Shown one piece after another: positions 39,244 to 49,066 of a stretch of 64,000 nucleotides of DNA (the stretch's first letter is position 1; every line of letters starts with the position of its first letter). The translations under genes were made by a program, and so were the position numbers. The notes beneath the pieces are model-generated. The model had not been told where the DNA came from, did no database searches, and saw nothing but the letters and a program-made list of their open reading frames with translations. Source of the stretch: Propionibacteriaceae bacterium (GTDB lineage Bacteria; Actinomycetota; Actinomycetes; Propionibacteriales; Propionibacteriaceae); contig JAISJO010000091.1 of NCBI GenBank assembly GCA_031261485.1, forward strand, positions 62,001 to 126,000, read 5' to 3'.

Positions 39244-40458
39244 CTACTTCCCCAGCGCAACCTTGAGGTTGAGCTTCTTTGTGTATTCAACCGAGCCGTA
39301 CTGGAACAAGCGCGCCGCGATGCGGAACATCAGGGCGGTGGCTGCGAACAACAGAACGACGACGATGACCCCATGCCACCACGGCAGGGTGCCCAGGGCG
39401 TTGCGGGCCATGGCGGTGATGGGGGCGGTCCACGGGAAGAACGTGAATACCTGAACAATGAGACTGTCGGGATTCGTGAGGACGATCATGGCCACATAGA
39501 TAGGCATGACGGCGAGAATGATGACAGCCGAGAATATTCCTTGTGCGTCTTTGACCGTGGGCATGGCTGCGCCGATGGCGACCAGGGTTGCGGTGAAGAG
39601 GAAGAACCCGCCCAGGAGAAGGAGGACGCCGAAGGTCATCTTCGTCGGGTCGAAGACGAGAATGGACCAGTCGAAACTGGAGATCTTGCCCATCTTGGCA
39701 AGGATGAACGCCAGAATGGCGACCGGTGCGACCATGGCGACAATCTGAGTCAACCCGATGATGATGAGCGCGATCACCTTTCCGACAAGCAAAGACGTGG
39801 GCGAGATGGTGGTCAGAATCATCTCGGTGACGCGGTTCTCTTTCTCCTCCAAGGTGGCGGTCAGCATCCGGTTGCCTTGGACGATGACCAGCATGAAGAA
39901 CAGGACAATGAACGCAGCGGGGACAATGGCCGCACCGATTCCTTGGCTGACTTCTCCATTGTCGTAGGTGGTCGTGGTCGTGGAGATCACTCCGGTCAGA
40001 AGGGCGAGGACGGTCGGACTTTGCACCTGGGTGGCGGCGGAGGCTTTGAGGAGTCCGGTGGCGACGGCGTCGTACTTCCCCGAACCAATGAGTCCTGCGT
40101 CGGCAGCGGCGATGGTGACCGGGTCTTTGGTGGGGTCAGCGGGATAAGCGAAGAAGGCCTCGACCTTGCCGGACTTTACATCCTCCACGCCCTGGGCCGG
40201 GTCGGAGATCTTGGTTCCCTGCATGGCGGTGGCGATATTGTCTTGGACGATCCCGGAGGCGTCGGCGTACTCGAAGGCGAAGGCTGTTTGGGCCTGGTCT
40301 TCGATGGTTTGCGTGCCTGACATGGAGGACGCGATGGCGATACCGTACACGGCGAGGATGAGCAAAGGTGCGGTGAAACTGCCGATCCAGAAGGCCTTGG
40401 ACTTCAGCGTGCGCACGACCTCGAATCCGACAACTGTACGGACATTGGAGTTCTTCAT
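39244..40458 (-). CDS. ABC transporter permease (NatB-like)
   Basis: MKNSNVRTVVGFEVVRTLKSKAFWIGSFTAPLLIL; large extracellular loop, six C-terminal TM. Confidence 0.88.
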   Translation of the reverse strand: MKNSNVRTVVGFEVVRTLKSKAFWIGSFTAPLLILAVYGIAIASSMSGTQTIEDQAQTAFAFEYADASGIVQDNIATAMQGTKISDPAQGVEDVKSGKVEAFFAYPADPTKDPVTIAAADAGLIGSGKYDAVATGLLKASAATQVQSPTVLALLTGVISTTTTTYDNGEVSQGIGAAIVPAAFIVLFFMLVIVQGNRMLTATLEEKENRVTEMILTTISPTSLLVGKVIALIIIGLTQIVAMVAPVAILAFILAKMGKISSFDWSILVFDPTKMTFGVLLLLGGFFLFTATLVAIGAAMPTVKDAQGIFSAVIILAVMPIYVAMIVLTNPDSLIVQVFTFFPWTAPITAMARNALGTLPWWHGVIVVVLLFAATALMFRIAARLFQYGSVEYTKKLNLKVALGK

Positions 40459-40459
40459 G

Positions 40460-41368
40460 TCAGTCCACTTCCTTCGCGCCATACACTTCAACGAAAATCG
40501 ACTCCAGGGACTTGCGGCCCGGAGTGAAACCAGAGACCCCGATTCCCTGTGTGACAAGGTCCTGAAGTATCGCGGCGGGTTCGACTCCGGTGGCCAGGGA
40601 GATTTCGGCATGCCCATGGGTCTGGGTGAGCACGGCGTACTTGCTCGAAGGCGGAATGTCACGCTCAGATTCGATCCTGACCGTCGTCCCACCGAATGAC
40701 TCCTGGACCTGGGTCACGGTTCCGTACGCGCGCGCCACGCCGTCTTTGAGGAGGATGATACGGTCGCACAGCCGCTCCACGTCCTCCATCTGATGGGTCA
40801 CCATGACAATGGTTGCGCCTGCTTGTTTACGCTCTTCGACGATGCTCATCAACATGCGGCGATTGACCGGGTCGAAGCCCTTGGTCGGTTCGTCCAGAAT
40901 GAGCAACCTGGGGTCGTTCATGATGGTGACGCCGAGTTGTACCTTCTGTTGCTCGCCGCCCGAGAGTTTGTCGAGTCGGATCTTGGCCTTGTCAGGCAGG
41001 CCGACACGCTCCAAATAGTTGAGTGACCAGGCACGGGCCGCCGAGGCGCTCATACCTTTGAGCTTCCCGAAGTACACCATGGTGTCGAGGGTGGGCTCCT
41101 TCTTGTACAAGCCGCGCTCCTCGGGGAGGTACCCCAATTCGCCGGTCTGGGAAGGTTGGAACTGTCGCCCGTTGATGGTCAACGTGCCCGCCGTGGGGAT
41201 GTATATGCCGAGGAGAGCCCGAATCGTCGTCGTCTTCCCCGAACCGTTCGACCCGAGGAACCCGAACGTCTCCCCCGCGTGTACGTCGAACGACAGGTCG
41301 CGGATGACGGTCAGCGGGCCGAAGTCCATACGAAAGTTCTCGATATGGACTAGCGAATCAGATGCCAT
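40460..41368 (-). CDS. ABC transporter ATP-binding protein (NatA-like)
   Basis: FGFLGSNGSGKTTTIRALLG, LSGGEQQKVQLGVTIMNDPRLLILDEPTKGFDP. Confidence 0.96.
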   Translation of the reverse strand: MASDSLVHIENFRMDFGPLTVIRDLSFDVHAGETFGFLGSNGSGKTTTIRALLGIYIPTAGTLTINGRQFQPSQTGELGYLPEERGLYKKEPTLDTMVYFGKLKGMSASAARAWSLNYLERVGLPDKAKIRLDKLSGGEQQKVQLGVTIMNDPRLLILDEPTKGFDPVNRRMLMSIVEERKQAGATIVMVTHQMEDVERLCDRIILLKDGVARAYGTVTQVQESFGGTTVRIESERDIPPSSKYAVLTQTHGHAEISLATGVEPAAILQDLVTQGIGVSGFTPGRKSLESIFVEVYGAKEVD

Positions 41369-41411
41369 GTAAAAAAGATATCACAATATCTGAGGCGGGG
41401 TTTGCAGCGCC

Positions 41412-41478
41412 TGATGTGCACATTTCCACAGACATGATGTTCACTTTTCCACAGTCTTGATGTGCACTTTACCGCACA
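41412..41478. repeat. Three-unit 23-bp-period array (TGATGTGCAC[A/T]TTTCCACAG)
   Basis: Units begin at 41412, 41435, 41458: tgatgtgcacatttccacaga / tgatgttcacttttccacagt / tgatgtgcactttaccgcaca. Confidence 0.9.
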
Positions 41479-41521
41479 ACCAGTGAGGGTCCTTGCTGGG
41501 GAGGGATTGCGGCCCTGGCGC

Positions 41522-42442
41522 TTACCAGATGAGGTTGGCGAGGGTAAGGCTGGCGGGCAGGGTGACAAGGCACATCAGGGTCGAAAGACACACCAGGCGT
41601 GTGGGGAAGGTCGTCTCGGCATTGCGCATGACGGAGAACATCACGAGGTAAGCACCAACGGGGCAGCCCAGGGCGATGAGGATGGCCAGGCGGGCAGACA
41701 CGGGCAAGGGTATGGGCCACAGGACGAGGATGCCGATCAGCGGTACGGCGATTGTACGGACGGCTGAACCGACCCAGAGCAACACGTCCTTGAGAAAGGA
41801 ACTCCATGCGACTGCGGCGAGGTTCGCACCGATGACAATCATGGAAAGCGGCGCGTTGATGGCAGTCATGTACGACAGCCCTTGAGCCACGATGTCCGGT
41901 AATTGTACGGACGTGAAGAAGAGGACCAGTCCGATGAGGACTGAGGGAAGGGCTGGGTTGGAGAACAACTGTTTCAGCGGCGACTTCCGCTCTCCGGGGA
42001 ACATCGCCCAACCATGGGTCCAGGCGAAGACGTTGAAGAAGACAACGGAGATGACAACGTAGAAGACGCCATCGGCTCCCAGGAGGGCCTGAGCTAGTGG
42101 GATTCCAAAGAAGCCGACATTGGCGTACACCGCACCGAACTTGAGTGCGCGACGGCGGTCAGGGTCGGCCACCTTTGAATACAGCAGGGCGACGGCGGGA
42201 ATAAGGAGAACATAGGAACCAGCACTGATCAGCGTCACGAGACTGAGGTCATGGAGTTGCGACCACGAAAAAGGCCTGTGAAAAGCAGAAACGATGACAC
42301 AGGGATTCACAAAGTAGACCAGGACATTGGTCATTCCAATGATGGCGTCATTTGAGATCCACCGCTTCTTTGCCCCGAACAAGCCCAAGGCCATCATGGC
42401 GAACATGAGCGCGACTTGAGACAGAATCACCATGAATCCCAT
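41522..42442 (-). CDS. AEC-family (auxin efflux carrier/malate permease) transporter
   Basis: MALGLFGAKKRWISNDAIIGMTNVLVYFVNPCVIVSAF; C-terminal PVGAYLVMFSVMRNAETTFPTRLVCLSTLMCLVTLP. Confidence 0.9.
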   Translation of the reverse strand: MGFMVILSQVALMFAMMALGLFGAKKRWISNDAIIGMTNVLVYFVNPCVIVSAFHRPFSWSQLHDLSLVTLISAGSYVLLIPAVALLYSKVADPDRRRALKFGAVYANVGFFGIPLAQALLGADGVFYVVISVVFFNVFAWTHGWAMFPGERKSPLKQLFSNPALPSVLIGLVLFFTSVQLPDIVAQGLSYMTAINAPLSMIVIGANLAAVAWSSFLKDVLLWVGSAVRTIAVPLIGILVLWPIPLPVSARLAILIALGCPVGAYLVMFSVMRNAETTFPTRLVCLSTLMCLVTLPASLTLANLIW

Positions 42443-42562
42443 GTGCGCTCCTCCCACCTTGTCCCCGACATGGTACCGCCCTTTGCTGCGGCACATAGAG
42501 TGGTTACAGGACTTTGCACACTTCCTTAGAGCATTCTGAGCGTGGGAGAGGACAATAGAACC

Positions 42563-43216
42563 ATGAACCTGCTGTTCATCGAAGATGACCCCGCCATCGC
42601 GGAGATGGTGGTCGAAGTGCTGTCCGAGGACTACGACGTGGACTACGCCGCCACTGGAGAGGCGGGACTGGACCGTGCCTTGAGGGGACATTACGACCTC
42701 ATGGTGATCGACCGGCGCTTGCCCGGTATGGATGGCGTCCAGGTCATTGAAGGGATAAGGACCGCAGGGATCACCACTCCCATCCTCATGTTGACCGCAT
42801 TGGGGTCCGTGGACGACCGAGTCTCAGGTTTGGACGCGGGGGCCAATGATTACCTCGTGAAGCCCTTCGACTTTGAGGAGTTGCTCGCCAGATTGCGTGC
42901 TCTGAGAAGGGGTTTTGCTGCCGAGACGGGCCGGACGTACATCGGTGAGTGGCTTTTCGCTCCCGCGACGAAGACCTTGTACGACCCCTATGGCGACCGC
43001 ATCGTCCTGACGACCAGCGAGTCGGCCCTTCTGCGCCTACTGGCCGAGTCCCCTGAGCATGTCTTCAGCAGGGAAGAGATACTCTCTGCCGTGTTCTCCT
43101 CCGAGGATTCGCCCGGGACTGTGGACACGTACGTCCACTACATCCGGCGAAAGTCCGTACAAAGCCTTATCGAGACCGTGCGCTCCCAGGGATACCGATT
43201 AGGGGATGGGCGATGA
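42563..43216 (+). CDS. OmpR-family response regulator
   Basis: MNLLFIEDDPAIAEMVVEVL...DLMVIDRRLPGMDG...ANDYLVKPFDFEELLARLRAL; C-terminal winged helix. Confidence 0.95.
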   Translation: MNLLFIEDDPAIAEMVVEVLSEDYDVDYAATGEAGLDRALRGHYDLMVIDRRLPGMDGVQVIEGIRTAGITTPILMLTALGSVDDRVSGLDAGANDYLVKPFDFEELLARLRALRRGFAAETGRTYIGEWLFAPATKTLYDPYGDRIVLTTSESALLRLLAESPEHVFSREEILSAVFSSEDSPGTVDTYVHYIRRKSVQSLIETVRSQGYRLGDGR

Positions 43217-44292
43217 GTGACGCTGACTCTGGCTTGGCTGACGGACCTCCAACGATTCCCCCTGCGCGGGTCACTCGCCGTGCCGCCCGTACCGTTGCTC
43301 TGCGCGACGAAGTCAAGATACACAAGGCCTCAATCTCGGTTGGGGTCGCTGTCGCCACATCCGTTGGCGCTGTCGTCCTCGTGGGAGTGTTGATCCTCAT
43401 CGCTCTGGCTTTCACACGGTCAGTTCCTGGGCCGCAGGTGTCCGGAGGTGGCCCAGCGGACTGGGTGTCGCAACAGGCCTTCCCCCATGAGCCTCCCCGG
43501 ATGGGTTGGGTGTCCGCAGATGAACTGCTGTGGGCTGTTGTCCTGCTCGCTGTGGTGTCCGTGGTGTTGGCGGGAGTGGTCGGTTGGTGGGCGTCCAAGA
43601 AGGCGGTCACACCTTTGGCTGAGGCCCTGCGACTCCAACGCCATTTCGTGGCCGACGCGAGCCATGAGTTGCGCACACCCCTGACGGCGCTGTCCTCGCG
43701 TGTACAAATTCTCGAACGCCGAATGGCCGCTGGCAAGGAGGTTGATTCGGTCATCGCCCAGTTGCAAACCGATGCGGACGCCATGACGCACACCCTCAAC
43801 GACCTCCTTCTGACCGCCGAAGGTGCGGCACGGGTGGATTCCGCCGCCTCGATGAGCAGGGCGGTGGACTCAGCGGTGTCGTCCCTGGAGTCTCTGGCTG
43901 AGGAAGGCCAGGTGCGATGCGTGACGTCCATCGAGGGCGACCCCATGGTTGGCGTGCCCTTCACTTCGTTGACGAGGGCAATTGTCGCAGTTGTGGACAA
44001 TGCGATACAGCACTCTCCCGCTGGGACAACGGTCACCGTGTCGGCCCGAGTCGAAGGGGCCACAGCGGTTGTACGTGTGGCCGACCAAGGCCCCGGCATC
44101 GTCGGCGTTGATCCCGCCCATGTCTTCGACCGCTTCGCCCACGGCTCCGAAACAGGCAAGAGACGCAGTTTCGGGCTTGGCTTGGCCCTGGCCTCCGAAG
44201 TCGCCCACCGTTTTGGCGGGGATATTTCCGTGGAGTCCACCGGCCCCGACGGTACGGTCTTCGCCCTGTCATTCCCGAATATCGCGCGGTAA
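43213..44292 (+). CDS. Sensor histidine kinase
   Basis: FVADASHELRTPLTALSSR H-box; AIVAVVDNAIQHSP N-box; DQGPGIVGVD. Confidence 0.95.
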   Translation: MSDADSGLADGPPTIPPARVTRRAARTVALRDEVKIHKASISVGVAVATSVGAVVLVGVLILIALAFTRSVPGPQVSGGGPADWVSQQAFPHEPPRMGWVSADELLWAVVLLAVVSVVLAGVVGWWASKKAVTPLAEALRLQRHFVADASHELRTPLTALSSRVQILERRMAAGKEVDSVIAQLQTDADAMTHTLNDLLLTAEGAARVDSAASMSRAVDSAVSSLESLAEEGQVRCVTSIEGDPMVGVPFTSLTRAIVAVVDNAIQHSPAGTTVTVSARVEGATAVVRVADQGPGIVGVDPAHVFDRFAHGSETGKRRSFGLGLALASEVAHRFGGDISVESTGPDGTVFALSFPNIAR

Positions 44293-44382
44293 GGGTGTGC
44301 AGACTGGTCGCTTCGCCGGTTTACGCAATAAACAACGCAGCCTGCGCCTTGGGTAAGGATGCCGCCGCTCGTGGGTGCGGCC

Positions 44383-45591
44383 TCAGACGTACACCCGAGG
44401 CACTCGGGCGGCAATGGTGCACAACACTTCGTACGAGATGGTCCCGAGGAGGGCGCCCACATCGTCCGCGCCGATGTGCTGGTCGCCATCTCTCCCGATG
44501 AGGGTGACCTGCTCGCCCACGGCCACGTCGGAAGTGGGCCCGAGGTCCACCATGATTTGGTCCATGCACACGGTCCCGACTTGGGCGTAGCGCGCCCCAC
44601 GGATGAGGACCTCTGCTTGGTTGGACAGTCGCCGAGAGTACCCATCGCCGTACCCCAAAGGCACAGTGGCCACACGGGTGTCACGGGGGGCCGTCCACGT
44701 ACGTCCATAACTCACGGTCTCGCCCTCGTGGACTGTCTTCACGAAGGACACATGGCTGACAAGGGATAACACCGGAAGGAATAGGGGCGAAGCAGTGCCC
44801 TGCCGACCGCGCGCGACGCTGTCCTCCGGGTCGAAAGCGGACAGGTCGCCACCGTCAAAGGCCCAATCCTCGACCGACCCTTGCGGATACCCATACGACA
44901 AAATCCCCGGCCGCACCATGGAATACCACGCACGGGGGTGGCGCAGAACCGCCCCAGAATTGGCAGCGTGTTTGAGCCCGATAATCCGTCCCAATTCTTC
45001 CTCGACATCGGCGACGGCGGAATCGAAACGGTCCAACTGGCTCGCAGTGAAGTCGTCTTCGGCTGGGTTCTCTGACGCGGCCAAGTGGGTGAATACCCCT
45101 GTCAGAGACAGGACAGGCGAACTCTCGATGAGCGTGGCAAGGCGCGACGCCTCCTGCGGCGCAACCCCGATTCGGCGCATCCCCGTGTCAATCTTCAGGT
45201 GTACATCTGCGGTGACCCCCAGCGAATCGGCTGCGGTGGCAGCTTCACGGACTTCCCGTTCGTCCCCAACTGTCAGGGTGAGGCCCGAAGCGATGGCGGC
45301 GTGTACACTCTCCGCACTGGCTCCCGACAATTTGAGAATGGGCAGTGCGACGCCGGCCTCACGCAGCGCGACTCCCTCATCGACAGTCGCCACACCCAAC
45401 CAGTCGACCAAGCCCTGACTCTGGACATACTCAACCAGAGGGGCACGCAGTTGGCCGCCGATGCGCGTCACCAAGCCATGCCCATACGCATTCGCCTTGA
45501 CCGGCAAGAGAATCGGGCGTTTCACCAGGTCACGGATGCTCTGGAGGTTATGAGCGAGCGCTGAAAGGTCCACTCGTGCGTACGTCTCCAT
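44383..45591 (-). CDS. alr: Alanine racemase
   Basis: VKANAYGHG PLP-lysine motif; KIDTGMRRIGV; VRPGILSYGY; VCMDQIMVDLG. Confidence 0.97.
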   Translation of the reverse strand: METYARVDLSALAHNLQSIRDLVKRPILLPVKANAYGHGLVTRIGGQLRAPLVEYVQSQGLVDWLGVATVDEGVALREAGVALPILKLSGASAESVHAAIASGLTLTVGDEREVREAATAADSLGVTADVHLKIDTGMRRIGVAPQEASRLATLIESSPVLSLTGVFTHLAASENPAEDDFTASQLDRFDSAVADVEEELGRIIGLKHAANSGAVLRHPRAWYSMVRPGILSYGYPQGSVEDWAFDGGDLSAFDPEDSVARGRQGTASPLFLPVLSLVSHVSFVKTVHEGETVSYGRTWTAPRDTRVATVPLGYGDGYSRRLSNQAEVLIRGARYAQVGTVCMDQIMVDLGPTSDVAVGEQVTLIGRDGDQHIGADDVGALLGTISYEVLCTIAARVPRVYV

Positions 45592-45725
45592 CAGGCCTCC
45601 TTCCTGGACATCTTAGTATGGCTCCAAATCAACGCTGCGCACCCCGCCTCTCCATCGACCACCAACACCCCCAAGCCATATTGAGGACACCACCGGCGCC
45701 GCTCAGGAGAGCAATACCACGGCTC

Positions 45726-46643
45726 CTACAGCAGCAACATAGTCCGTCCCACAAACCCAGCGATAACCACAACCGACAACACCGCAACCCAATCCCATTG
45801 CTGACGAGTCTTCCCTCGTGGTGTGAGCGCCCATATGCAGGCCAGCAGCGCACCCCCCACGAGCCCGCCGAGATGAGCCTGCCACGAAATCGACGCACCA
45901 CCCACGAAGGTGATGACGATATTCAGGCCAAGCCACATCAGTATTTGCCGCACATCCACCTTGAGCTTCAAGAAGATGACGATCAACGCCCCCATGAGAC
46001 CGAACAACGAGCCCGAACCTCCATACGAAATGGTGTTCATCCCTGACAACCAGTACACAGCCAGCGACCCAATTATCCCTGAGACAAGGTACGTCACAAC
46101 GAAACGCACACGCCCGAGGATGGCCTCCAGTGGCGGGCCGAGGAACCACAGGGTCAGGCAGTTGGCCGCAATGTGCAGGAAGGAGACGTGGGTGAAGATG
46201 GAGGTGAAGACCTGCCACCATGCTCCGTCCGCGACACCCGGAATCCACACTGCCCCTGCCACCCCATCACAGAGCGCGTGGCCGACACCGGGATAATACA
46301 TTGTCCCGGTCGAATCCTGGCACATCCCGACCGGCGACAGCCCCAAGAACTCGATGATTGTGTTCCGCCACGGCCCAGCGATTTGGATAATGCCCCATAC
46401 GACAGCATTGATCGCAATGATGACAATGGAAGTTATCCTTGCATTGGTGCTTTGTTTTCCGCCGAAGCGCGCCTGGTATTGACGAGTCTCTTTCAGGCCA
46501 CCGGACACACACGACGGGCACTGGAACCCCACCGCCGCTGGCACCATACACTCGCCACAAATCGGCTTCCCACACCGTCGACACATGATGCGAGTGGGGC
46601 GGTCAGGGTGGTTGTAACACACTGTCGGCAAGGCTTCGTCCAT
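45726..46643 (-). CDS. Rhomboid-family intramembrane serine protease with N-terminal zinc-binding domain
   Basis: CYNHPDRPTRIMCRRCGKPICGECMVPAAVGFQCPSC; HIAANCLTLWFLGPPLE; YGGSGSLFGLMGA; AHLGGLVGG. Confidence 0.95.
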   Translation of the reverse strand: MDEALPTVCYNHPDRPTRIMCRRCGKPICGECMVPAAVGFQCPSCVSGGLKETRQYQARFGGKQSTNARITSIVIIAINAVVWGIIQIAGPWRNTIIEFLGLSPVGMCQDSTGTMYYPGVGHALCDGVAGAVWIPGVADGAWWQVFTSIFTHVSFLHIAANCLTLWFLGPPLEAILGRVRFVVTYLVSGIIGSLAVYWLSGMNTISYGGSGSLFGLMGALIVIFLKLKVDVRQILMWLGLNIVITFVGGASISWQAHLGGLVGGALLACIWALTPRGKTRQQWDWVAVLSVVVIAGFVGRTMLLL

Positions 46644-46802
46644 CCCTCTATGGTACGCGAGGGGTCTGACATTTCGTGGGGATATCCCCAGGGGTACGGC
46701 ACCTGCCACCGAGACAACCAGTACACAACCCATCCGCAAACGAACGGTCTGAGCCGTTCCGAATCGGTTCTGGGGGGGGTTATGCTCCAGAACCCTCGCC
46801 CC

Positions 46803-47804
46803 TTACACCCAACCCTGGAGATTGCTCTGGATGATGCGGGTGACCTCACCGATGAACGCGGGGTCCTTGTTGACGCACGGAATACGGTGGAACTCGCCCT
46901 TATTGTTGGTTGCCTCCGCGAACGCTTCGCGATTGAGGATGCCGATCTCTTCCAGGGTCTCCAAACAATCGGCGGTGAAGGCGGGACATATCACGTCCAC
47001 CCTTGCCACGCCGGATTTTCCGAGCGCCTCAACGGTATTTATCGTTGCTGGAGTAAGCCAGGGAGCCGGGCCGAACTTGGACTGGAATGTCACGCGGCAT
47101 TGTGTGTCGTCTATCCCCAGACGCACCCTCAAAGCCTGCGCCGTCGCCTCGCACTCGCTGCGATACGGGTCGCCGGCCTCGCTCATCGACACCGGAATCC
47201 CGTGGAAACTCAGGAGCAGAGTGTCCCCGTGGTCGAAATCAGGCCTCCCGCAGATATCCCACTTTTCCTCGATCTTGGATGCCAAAGCCTCGATATAGCC
47301 CGGGGCGGTCGGCCACGAGCGGACGAACCTGTACTCCATTTGGTTGCGTGACGAGCGCATATACGCCGTGACAGCGTCGTACACCGAACCCACCGTCGTC
47401 TGGGAATACTGAGGATAGGCAGGAATGATCAGAACACGCTTCACTCCGGAGTCAGCCAACCCTTGGAGGACAGACGCGACCGATGGCTCGCCATACCTCA
47501 TGGCGTACACGATGGGCGCATCCACGCCCGCATCCGTGAGGCTCGTCTTGAGAGCCACGATTTGACGCTGCGTGTGGACGAGCAGGGGCGAGCCTTCGTC
47601 ATACCAAATCGAGCGGTATTTCTCCGCTGAAACCCGAGGACGGCGCGACAAGACGAACAGTTCCAAAATGACGCGCCACATGGCCGGATTCATCTCGACG
47701 ATGCGAGGATCCATCAGGAACTCGCGCAAGAATCGGCGCACAGCGGTTGGTGTGGGCTCGTCAGGGGTGCCCAGGGCAATCCAGACAACAGCAGTGTCGT
47801 TCAT
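46803..47804 (-). CDS. hemH: Ferrochelatase (HemH/CpfC)
   Basis: VVWIALGTPDEPTPTAVRRFLREFLMDPRIVEM; LLLSFHGIPVSMSEAGDPY; TFQSKFGPAPWLTP; CPAFTADCLETLEEIG. Confidence 0.95.
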   Translation of the reverse strand: MNDTAVVWIALGTPDEPTPTAVRRFLREFLMDPRIVEMNPAMWRVILELFVLSRRPRVSAEKYRSIWYDEGSPLLVHTQRQIVALKTSLTDAGVDAPIVYAMRYGEPSVASVLQGLADSGVKRVLIIPAYPQYSQTTVGSVYDAVTAYMRSSRNQMEYRFVRSWPTAPGYIEALASKIEEKWDICGRPDFDHGDTLLLSFHGIPVSMSEAGDPYRSECEATAQALRVRLGIDDTQCRVTFQSKFGPAPWLTPATINTVEALGKSGVARVDVICPAFTADCLETLEEIGILNREAFAEATNNKGEFHRIPCVNKDPAFIGEVTRIIQSNLQGWV

Positions 47805-47958
47805 CAGTGTCCTTCCTCGGATGGTGGGCGGGGCGACCCTCGATGCAGGGCACTTGATTCTATCCAGTTTAGGCATGGCATGACACCGCACCCGGAGCCG
47901 GTGAGCCGGTGAGTCCGTTCAGCGCCTGGGGAATCTGCCCAAGGCGCGGGTGAAACGG

Positions 47959-48363
47959 TCAGTTTTTCGCCGCGTCCTTGGCTGCCTGGGCGGCCGCCTT
48001 CTCAGCTGCTTCTTGAGCATCCTTGGCGGCTTTGGCAGCGGCCTTCTCGGCTGCTTCCTTCGCTTCGGCGGCATCATTGGCCTGTTGGGCTTCCAACTTG
48101 GCCTTGAAGGTACGCCTCGGCAGACCGATACCGATACCCAAGAGCAAGCCGCCAGCCAAGGCCACCGCAGCAGCAATCAACACACCGGTGGTTGTGGCAT
48201 CGAAGAAGTGGATGTCCTGGTTCGACTTGCACGCGAGAGCAGCCGACACAATGGTATTGATCGACTGGGAGCTGAGTCGGAAGTAAAACAGGATGAGGCC
48301 AATGGCGCCCAGAGTGACGATGGCACCGAGAATCAAGAGAGCAGACTTCAGAAACTTAAGCAT
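47959..48363 (-). CDS. Small membrane protein with Ala/Lys/Glu-rich helical C-terminus
   Basis: Two TM segments then AEAKEAAEKAAAKAAKDAQEAAEKAAAQAAKDAAKN. Confidence 0.65.
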   Translation of the reverse strand: MLKFLKSALLILGAIVTLGAIGLILFYFRLSSQSINTIVSAALACKSNQDIHFFDATTTGVLIAAAVALAGGLLLGIGIGLPRRTFKAKLEAQQANDAAEAKEAAEKAAAKAAKDAQEAAEKAAAQAAKDAAKN

Positions 48364-48408
48364 GGAAACACCTTCCGTGATGTGGCAAAGACACTCTACC
48401 CGAACTCG

Positions 48409-48918
48409 TCAGGCAATGATTGCGGCTTCTGCCTCAGCGTAATCCGGTTCCTCCCCGATGACGGGCGACAAGCGGGTGTACACGATGGTTCCGTTCTCGT
48501 CGGCGATGACCACTGACCTGGCGAGCAGGCCGCGCATCGGGCCGTCCAGAAGAGTCACCCCATACCTCTGCCCGAAGTCAGAGCGGAAAGCCGACGCGGT
48601 GACGACATTGTCGATGCCTTCAGCGCCGCAGAAGCGCGACAGGGCGAAGGGGAGGTCCACTGACACACACACGACAACAGTGTTGTCCCATTTCGCGGCC
48701 AATTCGTTGAAGCGGCGCACAGACATCGAGCAAACACCCGTGTCCACACTCGGGAAGATATTGAGCACAACCCTCTTGCCCGCGAAGGATGAAGAGTCGA
48801 TGTCGCCCAAGTCGTTGCCTGCGAGAGTGAATGGTGGCAGAGCCGAGCCGACCTCAGGTAGGGTGCCGACAGTGGTCATTGTTGTGGCGATATCGCCATT
48901 TCTCGTTACAGTTGCCAT
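48409..48918 (-). CDS. tpx: Thiol peroxidase
   Basis: [26 protein letters not shown] and [19 protein letters not shown]. Confidence 0.95.
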   Translation of the reverse strand: MATVTRNGDIATTMTTVGTLPEVGSALPPFTLAGNDLGDIDSSSFAGKRVVLNIFPSVDTGVCSMSVRRFNELAAKWDNTVVVCVSVDLPFALSRFCGAEGIDNVVTASAFRSDFGQRYGVTLLDGPMRGLLARSVVIADENGTIVYTRLSPVIGEEPDYAEAEAAIIA

Positions 48919-48980
48919 AATTCTTGTTTACCGCACACGAGGTGCGCGTGTCAAGGTTTCGGGAAACTGACGCGCTTCTC

Positions 48981-49066
48981 CTGGGGAGCCGCCGACTAGC
49001 GCATCTCGTCATGCTGCGCGAAGTCGCAGTGACGTGTGGAATGGCCAATAGTCGGCGTTTTCCTAG
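48981..49066. repeat. Short copy of the GTCATTCTGCGCGAAGTCGC/CTAGGGAA repeat family
   Basis: ctggggagccgccgactagcgcatctcgtcatgctgcgcgaagtcgcagtgacg...aatagtcggcgttttcctag. Confidence 0.75.

Noticed and set aside
39112-40320. 402-aa plus-strand ORF
   Set aside because: Low-complexity Gly/Asp/His-rich translation antisense to the ABC permease; the opposite frame has TM segments and homology.
43167-44708. 513-aa minus-strand ORF
   Set aside because: Antisense to a clear sensor histidine kinase; a GC-rich shadow ORF.
46173-47351. 392-aa plus-strand ORF
   Set aside because: Antisense to the rhomboid and ferrochelatase genes, both of which have clear family motifs.
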